Source: Symbiodinium natans
Lineage: Eukaryota > Sar > Dinophyceae > Suessiales > Symbiodiniaceae
Reading direction: 5' to 3'
Assembly: GCA_905221605.1 (NCBI GenBank)
Contig: CAJNDS010002529.1
Span: 42,660-106,659, forward strand
DNA: 64,000 bases
Both the position numbers and the translations under genes were made by a program. Below the pieces are notes generated by a model. It was not told the DNA's origin. It did no database searches and saw nothing but the letters and a program-made list of their open reading frames with translations. This document shows positions 11,010 to 22,900 of this stretch, one piece after another (position 1 is the first letter of the stretch; every line of letters begins with the position of its first letter).

Positions 11010-14000
11010 TCATCAGGGCAGGAAGTTGTCTTCTAGCATTTCAAAAAGCTTGCCTGAGTGGTAGGACTTGGGATGTAGGACGATCAGGCCGCTCTGTTCT
11101 TGCATCGTGTTCTGGGCTGGCCAGAAGATTCCACTGACATACCCAAAACGTACAAATCTTACTACTTAGCCCTAATTAAGCCTATCCACCCTACTAAGCC
11201 CTAAACCCTAAACCCTAAACACCTTTAACCCGATAAACCCTACTCTTTTGCAGTAAGGGGTAAAAAGAACCTACAAACAAGTAGGTTGTGGGCTCTTCAA
11301 CGCTAAAGCCCCCAATGCTTGGCGGTGGAGCGGGATTGGAACGACAGGTTAGTCACTCTGAGCCCACAACATCTGGAAGCCCTGCCTCAAAGGCAATTTA
11401 ACTACCCTCAGACCACAGGTCTTTGGCTAGGCTGCCCAGTAACCTAGGCTTAAAAAGGGTGCCCTTTTTTGCTTAAAGGGGTTTATAAGGGAACCTAAAC
11501 CCCCCAAAAAAGGGAATATGGGTACTACTGGGCATCCTAGTTGGGGGGCGCCCACATTGTTTTCGAAGCTACAAGGAAAGGGTTCTGTGGTTCTTGCCAC
11601 GGCCAACAGTTCACTGGGTAGCCCAGTAACGATCCTATCATCAAGGGTACCCTGTTTTGGGGTTTGTTGCTGGAAGCTTGGACCAAATGGGTATAGGGTT
11701 TAGGGTATAGGGTTTAGGGTTTAAGGTTTAGGGTTTTAGGGTACCACTGGGCTACAAAGTCCACCAAGTCGCCCGGGAACAGCTTCTTGCTCAACGCGAA
11801 GCTGGCCAGGAGAGCGATTCCCGACATTATCCTGAAATGCATGCTGTTTGGATGTGTGGGCTAGGGTTTAGGGTTGGGGGTTTGGGGTTTGGGGTTTGGG
11901 GTGTAGGGTTTAGGGTTTAGGGTTTAGGAGAGGAAAAAGGTGTCCCACTGGGAGATCTAGGGGCCCCTTAAGCGCTTGGGTGCTAAAAGAGCTTCGGAAG
12001 GGCCTTTGTACACCCAGAAGCCCAATGGCACTTAAGGAAATACGTATTCCTTCTACCGCAATGAACTCAGGGTTCTGGGGTTCAGGGTTTAGGGTTCAGG
12101 GTTTGGGGTTTAGGGTTTAGGGTTTAGGGTTTAGGGTTTAGGAGTTCAGAGTCTAGGGCCCCCTGCTGACCTCAAGCAGTGGCCCTGCAACATGGTGACC
12201 ACGACGTGGTGGTGATCATAGCTGCGAGCATTTGGGGCTTTCGTGTTCCCCTTTTATACTAACAGTGCTTAATCGGGATTCTAAAACTCGGTAGCCCAGT
12301 AACCATCTTATGATAAGGGCACCCATTTTTGGTTGGCTATTTTTTCAGGGAAGCAATAAACCAAAAAAGGGTAAAGGGTACCACTGGGCCACCAAGAATA
12401 GGGGGTACTCAGATCCCTTTTAAGGGCTGTTCGTAGAAGGGGGGAGCATCCCAAGCTTTGGGGCTTTTAGGGCTTTTGGGGCTTGAGGGCTTCGGGCTTC
12501 TGAGGCCTTACTTCTGCAATGGCCAAGGGGAAAAGAGGTTAAACTTTATGATTCCTACGAAATAAGGAAACCCAAAAAGTTCAATAAATTTCATTATTCC
12601 TACGCAATAAGTAAACCCAAAAAGATTAAAGTTCAGCTGTTGGCGAAGTAAGAAGGGGCTGCGAAAGGGAGGAGCCGAGAATCGCAACAAGCATGATCAC
12701 GAGGATGACGCTCAGCTTGCTCCTGGCGTTGCTTTTTTCTTGGTAGCCCAGTAGCCAGCTTACAATTAGGTTTTAGGGTTGAGGGTTTCGGGCTCAGATC
12801 ATGGAGTTTGTAGGGTTTAGGGTAAAGGGCTTAGGGTTTGGGGTTTAGGTTTAGGGTTTAGGGTTTAGGGTTTAGGGTTTAGGGTTTAGGGTTGCTTTAA
12901 GAAGGAAACCCATAACCCGAAAAACAAAAGGGTAAAGGGCACCAGTGGGCTCCCAAGGTTTTAGTTCATCTCAGCCTCTGAGCTAAACCCCAACCCCTAA
13001 AAAGGGTTTAGGGGTTTAGGGTTTAGGGGTTTGGGGGTTCGGGTTTAGGGTTTAGGGTTTAGGGTGCAGGGTTTAGGGTTTAGGGTTTAGGGTCTCTGTT
13101 CGTCGGTTTGCAGGGATTTGGCGGTCCAGGCAGTTCATGTTTGCCCCAGCAAACAAACGTCTTGAAACACGAGGCGAAACACCGACAAACTGCTGCGAAA
13201 TAGCAACACACTTGTCAACCACAACAAATCCAAGCAGATGCGTTCTAAACGACAACGGACCTCCCTCAAGGTGTCCAGTAGGATGCTTCGTGTGTGCCTC
13301 GCCTGCTATCAAGGCTGGCAGAGTCTGCAAGGAATGCGGCGATCAGCAACATCAGCCTGTGTCTTTTCTTGGGCCCCGGGGAGGAATGGGAAGGGGACCC
13401 CGACACGGGTTTTGCGCTTGACTGCGTTCGATCCGGTGGTGGAGGAGGGGTTTATATAGGGTTTAGGGTTCAGGGTTTAGGGTCTAGGGTTCAGGGTTTA
13501 GGGCTACGGGCAACTGTTAATAAACGAACAAGACATGGAAGGCGGAAAAGCTTGCAGACTTGGGGGTCCAAGAAGCAGCAGGCCGATGTTCAAGAACACG
13601 TCCGCCAGGTTGGCGAGGTACGTCGCCCAGGGCTTCACGTGGCAGCAGGATGACAGGTAGATGACCTCGGGTGAGAAGAGGGGCGAATACGGGGGCCTGA
13701 AAGTTTAGGGCCCAGGGTTGCTGTATGCTGCTTCCTAAACCCTAAACCCTAAACCCCTGAACCCTAAGCCGTGAACCCCGAGTTTTTGGGCTCCTCTTTT
13801 GGAAGCCTTTTGGTTCCGGCGCATCATGGTGGATTTGCATTAAAATTCTTCGTCTCCAGGGCTCCTTCTCCCAACACCGAACCCACAGGCAGGGTTGTGG
13901 CGTTTAGGGTGGTTCAGGGTTCAGGGTTTAAGGTTGTTCAGTGTTGAAAGGTCTTTGGGGTTCCGGCCAGACATTTTTTAATTTCTGGGGGTCTTGCAGA

Positions 14001-16348
14001 CGAGGTCGCCATGAGAAGGGACAGGAGCATGATCTGCACAATCGCGCTGTCGGCGAAGACAATGGGTACCACAGCCACGAACAGCTTCTGCGAAATGAAG
14101 TAGGGACCTGGGGGTGTAGGGTTTAGGGTTTAGGGTTTAGGGTAAATCGGGTTCAGGTTGACGCAGGGTTTTGGACGGATTTTGAGGGTTTATGGGGCTC
14201 TCTTCCAGGATGCGCTGCTCTCATTGCAACCCCCAATAGCGTAGCCCACAACGCGAACGTCGATGCCTTGCCCCGAATGTGGAAGTCATGGCCTTGCAGT
14301 AGGTTTAGGGTTTAGGGTTTAGGGTTTAGGGTTTCGGGTTTAGGGTTTCGGGTTTATGGCTTAGGGTGTAGGGTCTCAGAACGACTTCCCAGGTGACCTG
14401 TGTCCACAGGTCCAACACACCCCCGAGCCCTAAACCCCAAACCCCAAACCCCAAACCCCAAACCCTAAACCCTAAACCCTAAACCCCTAAAATTGACCTA
14501 AAATTGACCAAAGCCACCCCAATAGTAGGCGTGGCTGCCGAAGCGGTTGAACCTCGGCGGATGAGAGCCAGGCGCCCAGTTGTGCAGCGGAAGTTAAGGG
14601 CATCAGGTAGTTCAGCAAGTCTTAAACCCTAAACCCGAAACCCTAAACCCAAAACCCTTGAACCCTTGAACCCTTGAACCCTTGAACCCTTGAACCCTTG
14701 AACCCTTGAACCCTTGAACCCTTGAACCCTTGAACCCTTGAACCCTTGAACCCTTGAACCCCTAAACCCTACAGCTGGACCTCCAGGCAGGTTCAGGGCT
14801 TCGGGCCCTTAAACGTAGTCTCAAGCCTAGGCTTCCCAAAGCAAGGCCTAGGGCTTAGGGCTTAGGGCTTAGGGCTTAGGGCTTAGGGCTTAGGGCTTAG
14901 GGCTTAGGGCTTAGGGCTTAGGGCTTAGGGCTTAGGGCTTAGGGTTTAGGGTTAAGGGTTAAGGGTTTGCTGTTTAGGGTTTAGGGTTCTTTAGATCCCT
15001 CAACTCGTCTGAGGAACAGGAAGTGGTACTGCGTTAGGAGCTTGAGGCCATGTCCAGTCTCCACCAGCGTGGGGTAGCGCCAGACCACCTGTGATACTTC
15101 CAGGGGGTTTCCAGGTTAGGGTTTAGGGTTTAGGGTTTAGGGTTTAGGGCTTAGGGCTTAGGGTATAGGGTTTAAGATGCATAGGGTACAGGTTATAGGC
15201 ATGTGGTATCGGGTTTAGGGTTTAGGGGTTGAGGGGTGGAGGGTGCTAAGAAGCCGCTTTTTTGCAACTGCTTCATCGAGCGGCCTGGATGATGTAGGCG
15301 AGGAATCCGCAGCCAAATACCTTTCTACAGCCGTCTCAAGGCATGGCAGCGTAGGTAGCCCTACAGGTCACGTCAAAACGAGCCTTGTCGAACATACAGC
15401 TTGTTGCTGCGATGATGCTTGGGCTTGCGCGTACAGGTTGAGTGTATCCCGCAGCCCTAGACCCTAAACCCCAACCCTAAACCCTAAACCCTAAACCCTA
15501 AACCCTAGACCCCAGACCCTAGACCCTAAACCCTAAAACCCTAAACCCTAAACCCTAGCCCTAAACCCCAAACCCTATAATCAACGGTGACTAAGCCTTT
15601 CTGAGATGCAAGCAGACCGAAGATGGATTGCACAGCTGAGATGATGTGCGCATCCGTCCAGCAGATCATCGCAGGGAAGGACTTCATGCTCTGAGTGCCA
15701 TTCGGGTTCGACAGACCTGGATCAAAGGATCTTGGGTTTAGGGTTTCGGGTTTAGGGTTTAGGGTTTAGGGTCTAGAAACGGGTGGTTGTCAAAATTCGG
15801 GTCCCTTTTTGAAGGATCCCTATGATAATACGGAGCCTACGTAATATTTAGGGTACCCCAAAAGGGATCAGGACACTCGAAGGCCTGGGCTATTTAGCCC
15901 ATGGTTGTGGAGTTGTCTACCGTAGTAGCAGCACAGGGCAAGGGAAAAAATCCAAACCGTGTGCAACACTTGCCCAAGCTCTGTAAGCCATGCGTGAACT
16001 CGGCCCTAAGCCCTAAGCCCTAAGCCCTAAACCCTAAACCCCAAGCCCTAAACCCCAAGCCCCTCAAAGAATGACCAGGCCACAGTGGATGGGCCGAGAC
16101 AGGGCCATGCAAACGGCCAGATAGCCAAACCTTGGGTTTAGGGTTTAGGGGTTTAGGGTTTAGGGGTTTAGGGTTTGGGGTTTGGGGGTTAGGGTGTAGG
16201 GTTTATGAGCGTTTAGGGTTCAGAAGCAAGCCAAGAGACATCACGAGGAGCCCGACGGTGTTCAGGTAGCGGGGCCAGCTAAAGGTATCGCCCTTCCTCG
16301 GCAGTTGCTGTTGCTGTAGGCTTTTTTTTGCGTTCGAGGCGCTGGGCC
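11010..16348 (-). CDS. Host gene segment, multi-pass membrane region
   Basis: Fifteen minus-strand exons, many carrying one hydrophobic segment. Limits and core residues: 16,348-16,230 (SWPRYLNTVGLLVMSLGLLL), 16,001-15,925 (LHTVWIFSLALCCYYG), 15,712-15,604 (FPAMICWTDAHIISAVQSIF), 15,452-15,360 (SIIAATSCMFDKARFDVTC), 15,088-15,003 (WRYPTLVETGHGLKLLTQYH), 14,620-14,530, 14,262-14,205 (IDVRVVGYAIGGCNESSASW), 14,099-14,000 (YFISQKLFVAVVPIVFADSA), 13,699-13,560 (ATYLANLADVFLNIGLLLLG), 13,420-13,310 (RHRLMLLIAAFLADSA), 12,735-12,660 (LSVILVIMLVAILGSSLS), 11,837-11,737 (IMSGIALLASFALSKKLFPG), 11,617-11,545 (AVARTTEPFPCSFENNVGAP), 11,418-11,340 (CGLRVVKLPLRQGFQMLW), 11,148-11,010 (FWPAQNTMQEQSGLIVLHPK). 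A channel, transporter or receptor is possible, but no family is certain. The first exon starts only 52 bp from the left end of the 17-kb element. Confidence 0.65.
11427..11533. mobile_element. Inverted-repeat intron, GCCCAGT family, copy 1
   Basis: Left arm CTAGGCTGCCCAGTAACC and right arm GGTACTACTGGGCATCCTAG. On the minus strand it separates a frame ending GAPQLGCP from one starting PKTCGLRVVK, joined in phase 0 with a donor GTAGTA. Confidence 0.75.
11618..11757. mobile_element. Inverted-repeat intron, GCCCAGT family, copy 2 with TTTAGGG inside
   Basis: Arms GGTAGCCCAGTAACGATCC and GGTACCACTGGGCTACAAAG. On the minus strand the donor is probably GTACCC within CCCAGTG/GTACCC and the acceptor CTACCCAG, a phase-2 join of ...FPGDLVDFVAQ to ELLAVARTTE. 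The middle (11,696-11,740) is a telomere-like tract. Confidence 0.75.
12289..12402. mobile_element. Inverted-repeat element, GCCCAGT family, copy 3
   Basis: Arms CGGTAGCCCAGTAACCATC and GGTACCACTGGGCCACCAAG, with inner TTTTTGG and CCAAAAAA also paired. Contains no telomere-like tract. Confidence 0.8.
12742..12957. mobile_element. Inverted-repeat element, GCCCAGT family, copy 4 enlarged by TTTAGGG
   Basis: Arms TTGGTAGCCCAGTAGCCAG and GGGCACCAGTGGGCTCCCAA enclose about 100 bp of TTTAGGG. On the minus strand it ends GGGCTACCAAG just before the exon LSVILVIMLVAILGSS. Confidence 0.8.
14645..14945. repeat. Homogenised telomere-variant arrays CCCTTGAA and GGGCTTA
   Basis: 14,648-14,763 holds fourteen identical CCCTTGAA 8-mers. 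14,848-14,945 holds about fourteen identical GGGCTTA 7-mers. Each is internally uniform yet differs from the genome-wide heptamer, which suggests local expansion. Confidence 0.95.
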
Positions 16349-16399
16349 CTGAATAGGGTTTAGGGTTTAGGGTTTAGGGTTCAGGGTTTAAGGTTTAGG

Positions 16400-16465
16400 T
16401 CATAGGGTTCCATTGCAATGCTGGATGGGCCGGGGTTCTAGATGGGATTATGGTTCTGCATGGGC
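16400..16465 (+). repeat. Left terminal inverted repeat
   Basis: Contains three subterminal words which, reverse-complemented, read CCCATCCAGCATTGC, CCCATCTAGAACC and CCCATGCAGAACC, spaced about 18 bp apart. It pairs with 33,540-33,604 and is preceded by TTAGG. Confidence 0.8.
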
Positions 16466-16625
16466 CTTTGGTAATGTGTCATTCTGCAAAGGGCATTGCA
16501 GCACCAAACTGAAGTTAAAATCCTCTAGCATTGCCGGCGACTAGGTAGTTATATCGCCAACCCTTAAGGGACAAGAAGACTGCATTGTGCAGTGGCGATG
16601 CACTCTCGCCAGTACCTTTTTTTTC
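16466..16625. other. Left subterminal non-coding stretch of the element
   Basis: About 160 bp between the left inverted repeat and the stop of the first gene. It includes GTCATTCTGCAAAGGGCATT, a weak relative of the subterminal word. No frame is convincing. Confidence 0.5.
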
Positions 16626-18270
16626 TCAACCGTCCGTTCGGCGCCTCTTGTTCTTCAGGCCCTCGCAAGACCAACAAAACAGCATGTACCAGGCTTGCAG
16701 CATCGACCGATCTCTGGCGGTCATCAGCTCGATGCTTGTTGCCCGCGTATCTATTTTCGCTTCTTCCACCTGTGGATTATAGCTTGCCGATGTAGAGTGC
16801 CTCAGATGATTACACCCTTGTGCGAGCAATAGACAAACAGGCACTGACAGTGTTTCATTTCCTGCGAACAAAAAGGATGATGATATTTGAGACACGATAC
16901 TTCCCGTTGTGCATGAGGCCTTGAGGCAGGCGAGCTGCAAAATGGGGCAGGAGTGTGCTTTTGTGTTTAACATGAGAGATGGTCACCTCCCTGGGCATGT
17001 CATAGTGGTCGTACAACCAGGCCGGAACTGCAGTGCTTCTCGAAAGCGTCTGTCGGCTCTCTCTTGTTCTCTCCTCCACTGCTGCCTGTGGGGCCTGGGA
17101 GCTCGACGAAGCCTCGTTTGCTGTTCCAGCATTCTCAGGCTCAGCCAAAATCGTTGTCTCGGCCTGCCCCTCTGCCGGCTTCTTCTCCGGGTCCTCATCA
17201 ATGTCCTGGACATGAAGGATTTATTTTCATGAATCATCTTGTTACACCAAACAGACCACTCAATTTAAGGATTGTTTAATTGCAAGAGTTGTTGTCTGGC
17301 ACTTACAACATACGAAAACGATAGACGCATGCGTGCGCAGCAGGCAGCATATGTCTGTTACATGTTCAGTCGTTTCGAGACCCTGTCCTCTTCGTCATCC
17401 ATGGCCTGAAGCATCTGCTGCGCCAGCTCCACAGCCGGATCTGTCTCTTCCATGTTCATTGCGTCTGCCTTGTTTTCTAAATTGTTGCATGGTTGTTGAG
17501 AACATGTTTTTTTTCAACAGTCACACGACGCCTCCCCTTCTTCATCTTCATCTCCATCGTCGTTGTCGCCCCCCCTTTTCTTTCTACGTCTCTTGTCATG
17601 TTCCTCCAGTGCCTTTTCAAGGTCCTCCAATTCTTCCGGTCTGCAAAAGGCGGTGACCTCCGGGAGGCGCATCAGTCCTCTGATCTTTGCCGATTTGGTG
17701 GAATTCCTCCGTATACGAACTCCGCAGTTGTCTAACAATTTGGTGAGAACATCGCTGTTCACCTTCAGAATTGTTTTGTCTCGCATCAGGCTTGTCAGCA
17801 GCGTGTGTCCAGACATACTCCTTCGAAATAGAAGAGTATTGTCCAGCTTTGCTGTCAAACGGCTGCAAGCGGAATGCAGAGTGTAGTCGAAGACCTCGAC
17901 CTCCGTGTTTGTTTACTTGAATCGTCACTATTTCTAGAGGAACAACAGACAAAAATCGAAGGTGCCTTGCCAAGCTCCAGAAGCTTTTCCTTGATGAAGG
18001 GCCTCTTTTTGCTTAATGCGAGAAGATTCATATGACTCACATGTGCAAGGACAGGACTACTTTTTCTGCTTGTCTAGCAGCCTTTTAGTTGTCACCATCA
18101 AAGCTTTCACTTGCTCTCCATTCTGCAGCGGGTCCCTTCTTCTGCTTGTCGTTTCCACGTTCGGGATTTTCCTCTCATCAGTTTTCACAGGCGGCAGGGC
18201 GCCCAAGAACATAAGATCCAGTTCTTCTAGCTGCACAGCCTTGGTGCAAATAGAATCAACAGGATGTATG
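16626..18270 (-). CDS. Element gene, leftmost; charged coiled-coil protein, unknown
   Basis: Minus-strand exons: about 18,270-18,060 (AVQLEELDLMFLGALPPVKT ... MVTTKRLLDKQK, donor GTAGTC), about 18,010-17,970 (KRPFIKEKLLELGKA), 17,890-17,525 (KLDNTLLFRRSMSGHTLLTS ... SAKIRGLMRLPEVTAFCRPE, then an acidic tail), 17,210-16,905 (a Ser/Ala/Glu-rich linker then VPAWLYDHYDMPREVTISHV) and 16,775-16,626 (ARDRSMLQAWYMLFCWSCEG, basic end, TGA). The LMRLPEVTAFC segment with a charged helix resembles repeat-borne proteins I recall from dinoflagellate genomes. That is memory, not a search. No start codon was fixed. It is the last gene before the left inverted repeat. Confidence 0.6.
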
Positions 18271-18318
18271 TAGCTAGGGCGGCACAGTGATTGCCAAGAT
18301 TGCAAACCTGCATAGGGT

Positions 18319-18331
18319 GCGGACTAGCCGC
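18319..18331. repeat. GCGGACTAGCCGC near-palindrome, single copy
   Basis: Lies in the short spacer between the first two element genes. Same 13-mer and orientation as the cluster at 19.6 kb. Confidence 0.85.
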
Positions 18332-18374
18332 AAGCAGTCTCGTTTAAATTGCAGTTCAGCTCAGGTCTAGCTTC

Positions 18375-19481
18375 TTAAAGGCAAGCGGCGTACATGAGGG
18401 CCGGAGTGCATCCCAGTGCGAGAAGCCATTCGCCATCCATTTTCAGCAACATACCCCTCTGCACCATGCCCGCCACCCAGAAGTTCTGGTAGCACTGCAC
18501 GGGGTCCATCCCTTGCCTGTGCTGATTGTTCTTTGACTTTGTTAATAGACGATCTACACATCAGATGGACATATCATTATTGGGTCGATTGTGTTATTCA
18601 AGACGAGGCTCTGTCTAGAGAGAACGAAGCCTCTGAGATAGTTCAAGTTGACTTTGTTGTGGTAAAACGCAGAGGTGCTGCCGAACGGTTTCAAAATGTC
18701 CTCCATTCGAAACAAAGAACCTGGGTCTCTGTGATTGTTTGCAAAGCAGGCGTGTGCTATTTTACTGACTTAGTAGTATTCTAATTTTCAAGGGCATTAG
18801 ACAGGTCACTATAGGCTCCGGCAAACATTAGTTATCGGTCCAGGAGAGTTGCTTCCCTGATAGGACTCCGGCCTGAACACGCTCGGACGAATGCATCGGA
18901 TCTCGTTGCCCTCAAAATCTGGTGGGCCCAAACTGATGCTGCTGGCAGCGTTTTCTCCCTGACAAAGTTTGTGGTTCACGGCCTTGATTGCAGAACACTG
19001 AATGTTCGGAAGGCTTGGGTTGTTGCTCTTCATCGAGCGTTTGATGGTGTCCTCCAAAGAGTTAAAGATGCCCTCCACATTAGCCGAGTGTGCAACTTTC
19101 GGATACCAGGCCAGAATCATCAACTTTGCATCTTCAGTCACAACAAAATCAGTCTGCTCAAGACACGTGAGTGGTTCACGCAGACAGCGATATCGTGTGT
19201 GCGGGCAAAGTTGTCGGAGAACACCATTGAGGTTTGCGTTCTCTTCCAAACTCAAGATTGTCTCCCATTCTTTCCTGCACTCCATCAAGACCTTGTTCTG
19301 TACAATCTTGACGGAAGGTTCTTCCGCCGGGTCCAAAACCAGAAGCGCAAGCTTTGCCGGGCAGGTCCGCAAATATATCGAGTACATCTGAAGTTCGAAC
19401 AAGGACGTAGTCCATGCATTGACGTAATCCGTCAGAAGCTGATCATCAGTGTCGCACAGACTTGCGGAGACTTGCAAGACC
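18375..19481 (-). CDS. Element gene, possible transposase-like C-terminal protein
   Basis: The main exon runs from the acceptor CCCAG at 19,482 leftwards. It reads CDTDDQLLTDYVNAWTTSLF, then DFVVTEDAKLMILAWYPKVA, then HSANVEGIFNSLEDTIKRSM and NNPSLPNIQCSAIKAVNHKL. Later exons give MEDILKPFGSTSAFYHNKVN (about 18,697 on) and MDPVQCYQNFWVAGMVQRGM ending at TAA 18,377-18,375. A GA donor is the simplest way to join the last two in phase. The HSANVEGIF...SLPNIQ segment resembles a recurrent segment in repeat-associated dinoflagellate proteins (recollection only). The reading frame has a stop just upstream of 19,482, so a 5' exon is missing from this model or the copy is broken. Confidence 0.55.
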
Positions 19482-19996
19482 TGGGCTGCTTCTTACTCAT
19501 AATGTTACACCGTTCATTTTGTTGTTGGTTTTGTTTGGGTCAGAACCATGCAGGATTATGTTTTTCTTCTTTAGTAGATATCAGGATGTACTACGCGAAG
19601 CGGACTAGCCGCTCTTATTTTTATGGCCAAGCGGACTAGCCGCTCATTAAGTGGCTTAGAAGCGGACTAGCCGCTCATTTATTGCACTCTCATCAATAGG
19701 GCGAAGTAGACGCCACAGCATGACGCAGGACCAGTCCTTTTATCGCATATTTTCATTGCTAACAGATTCAGTTAAACGAAAGACACATCAGCGAGTAGTC
19801 ACAGGTTTGAAAGATTCTCTGCTAGGACTGCGTAGCCTTGCACAGAACAAAAGAAACTAGACACTTGGATGAGTTATATAGTTCGGTCAACGATGAAGAG
19901 TTTCTCTCACGCAGAGTTAAACGAGACTTAGCAGCTTGCTGCACTTGAAAGAGATGGGCGCAAGTGCAACATGCTGTTGCGCAGCCTGCGCAAGGA
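19482..19996. other. Intergenic spacer of the element with three near-palindromes
   Basis: No convincing frame. It holds three GCGGACTAGCCGC copies, a TTTGTTGTTGG stretch, and TGTTGCGCAGCCTGCGCAAG near 19,968-19,990, which recurs as GCCTGCGCAACAG near 31,209 and TGTTGCGCAGCAG near 31,281. Confidence 0.6.
19600..19674 (+). repeat. GCGGACTAGCCGC near-palindrome, three copies
   Basis: Copies at 19,600-19,612, 19,631-19,643 and 19,662-19,674, spaced 31 bp start to start, each preceded by AA and followed by TC. The 13-mer is a palindrome apart from one extra A. Copies near the right end of the element are in the opposite orientation. Confidence 0.95.
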
Positions 19997-22900
19997 TTAC
20001 TTCTTTCTCATCTTGCACCAAGCAGCACGTCTCATTGTTGCAAGGCGAGCACGTGGGTTCCCACGGGTCACCAGACTAACAGCCGTCTGCGAACGAATTA
20101 AGTGAACTGAATTCAGACATCCAATCCTAAAATGCTGGGACTCACCTTTGCGGGTTTCAGAGCTGGGTTGTACATTTCGCGGTCCACCTCCACACGAACT
20201 GGCCCACACATTTGAGCATAAAGCGACCTGATCTTGCAACGCCATTTCTTGGCGATAACCTCTCGCTTTCTCTTTGGTGTGTTCTCGACAATGCGTGGCG
20301 TCACTGGCGGTGATATGTCGCTTGAAGAGCTGGAGAGAAACTGGTCGAAGTTCTCTTTCACGAAGCGATAATCAACCTGCTTTTTGTGGCCTGCGATCAT
20401 CATGTCCCATTTCTTCATCATCTTGGCGTTCGTATCCACCTTTTCGACGCAGGGACTGGACATGGCTTGTGCTACGCGTTGTTTAAGGCCAGATGAAAGA
20501 AATTTGAGCCCCACTCATCGACTCTGCATCCTGGCAAGAAGCACGACTGAACATGTTGTTCAAGAAGTCAAATCACTATCATTTTGCCGACAAGACACGT
20601 GGCTGTTCATCTGCGGTACGTCCACCGTGGATTCAGTGGGGAGTCTCAGGCATTGTACCCCAGCGTGCGAGAAAGCTTTCCGTGTCATCTCGATCATTGA
20701 AGTCTCGAAGTCAGGCCCGTTCACGAACAAGGTGTGTCGGTGTAGGGAGAGCAGGTCGGACACGGAGCGTTGCTTAGTTCATTTGTGTGATTTCTGATTA
20801 CCTCCAAAACAATTTAAACACGAACACGCAAATCATCTCTTTTATTTTTTCTTGCAGTTTAGAAGCAAGAGCCAAGGTCATGTCGCAGAACGGATCGCAC
20901 AAGGGCTGCATAGCCTCGTAGAGAGCGCGGGCGTTGTCATCAAGTAACGCCTCCAGGCATCATTTTAGCCCATAGACTGGCAAACCGATGCTATGAATTC
21001 GGCCTTCATACACAAACCCATGACACGCTCGTACTGCGAAGACTGCTGGCTGGTGCTCGGCGTCGGATCAGTGAACGGGTTTCTCCCTTCCTTAGTTTTT
21101 CTTGACGCTGACTCTGTAATCAAAAGAAGACCTCAAGCATGTTGAAGCTTTGATGCTAGATGAGAATCTTCCATAGCTGACCACAGCATGGCAAGAAGAG
21201 TGCCAGTGTACTGAAAGGAGCGGGCTGTTAAGCCCCAACTGCACCACCGCTTGTACTCGTGCAATGCCCCGGTCTTCCTGCGGCTCAAAATCGAGAATCA
21301 GCCGTCAGCCTGCGCTGCTACCACCTTCTAACCACTGGCCTGAAAATTTTGTGCAAAATCTCAACCACATTCTTGAAGTTCAGCTGCATGTCATCCGTGT
21401 ACGGAATCTTGTTCCTTGTCTGCCAAGAGAAGAAGTGTCAAAGCCACTAGAGAGCAGTCTGTTATTCCAAGATTCTCAGCCAAGATGTCTTCTGCGTACA
21501 GCTGCTGCAACAGATCATCCGCGTGAGCCTAGACAAAGCAACACTAACACGAAGACTTTTTACGGTTTAAACTCTCTCCTCTGTTGCGTCTGTGTTTCCA
21601 GGACAAAGTATCCTAAGATGCGTTCGTGCTGCGACATTCAGGTATCGCGTCATAGCGTCCTTCAAAGCGGAATCCATCTTGTGCGTGTTCCAAGGGCACT
21701 TGCGTGCCCGCATGGCCCACTGCGTGAGACAGTGCATTCCTCGGTGGGCATGCGTGGACCGAAGAATAAAAGGGTCGTATTACCAAATCTAATATTATTC
21801 ACAGTGAAGTTTCTGGCCACGCTCTTGTTGCAACTCAACATCTTCGAGAAATGAGCATGTATCTTGTGCCTCGGCTCCGTCCGGTGTGCCCGAGCATGAA
21901 AAGACTGATTGTGTCTAATGCTTTCCCGTTGCAATTCGTCGCGGTTGAAGCCGATGGGTAAGTTCAGCTTCGCACAAAACGCCAGGCCGTGTACAATGGC
22001 CCTCCCTCGTCGGGGGACAAGACCAGTCGGTTGTAGTCATCCCCGTCCATTGCCGAAATCCAACGCGACTGACCAGTAGACAAGTTCGTGATGAAGGGTC
22101 TGCCCTTGTACTTGTCTCTGCGTTCATTCTCAGCAGGATTGACGGCATCCAGAGAGATTTCAGGCATTCGCAGGGTGACGTCGCACAGAGAAAGAACGTG
22201 CATCAAGGCACGTAGCTGCTCTTTGGAAGCGATTCGCTGCTGGCGTATCTTGGCCAGTGTCTTCGGCCTTCTGCAGGCGCAACTTGCATGCAGAAAAACA
22301 GTGCTACTAAGCCATAATGTTTCAGGAAAGGCACAGCTTGGACGTCGTTGTCTTCACTGACTCTTTTTCTATCATCTTTGCAGAGATGTGGTCTGTAACC
22401 TTCTGCAACTCCTCCAGTTTCACATCCGTCGCCGCTGTGCTGGCATTCAAGTCCGACATCTTTTGCAGAACCCAGCAGACCACCGTCTCGTCCACAGCAA
22501 TGATGGGCACGAACAACTAGGCTTGAGATGCAAGCAGAACCACTGCCAGTCAGCCCAGAAGCGAACTTGCGAGACCTCCACTGCTTGCAGCTCAAATTCA
22601 TCCATGCGCCCCTTCGGGGATGTGTCGCACAGCACATTGATGGACTTGAACTTCATACCTGATAGCACCTGCAGCAAGATATCTATGGCTCTCCCTACAA
22701 TGAATATCCCCAGTGGCCTGGTGCACAGCTGTGCAGGCTTTGCGGCAGTATCGCACCATGTAGTCGGATGACAGCCTGGTTTTGCTTTTGTTTTTTAGGA
22801 GACAAAGGGTCTTCTTGCGCCCAAGCTTCCTGTGAGTTTGACCAGGGCATATGTCTTTCAATCCCAGATCTTCCAGGGTCTTGTCATCCGATCTCGAGGT

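Noticed and set aside
11290-11420. A tRNA gene, suggested by GGGATTGGAACG
   Set aside because: No cloverleaf could be built, and the same bases read as a minus-strand exon (CGLRVVKLPLRQGFQMLW).
14645-14945. CRISPR-like direct repeats
   Set aside because: Units are 7-8 bp with no spacers; these are telomere-variant arrays in a eukaryotic genome.
21264-21854. Plus-strand frame of 196 codons
   Set aside because: It crosses several minus-strand exons that have coherent splice sites and is their antisense shadow.
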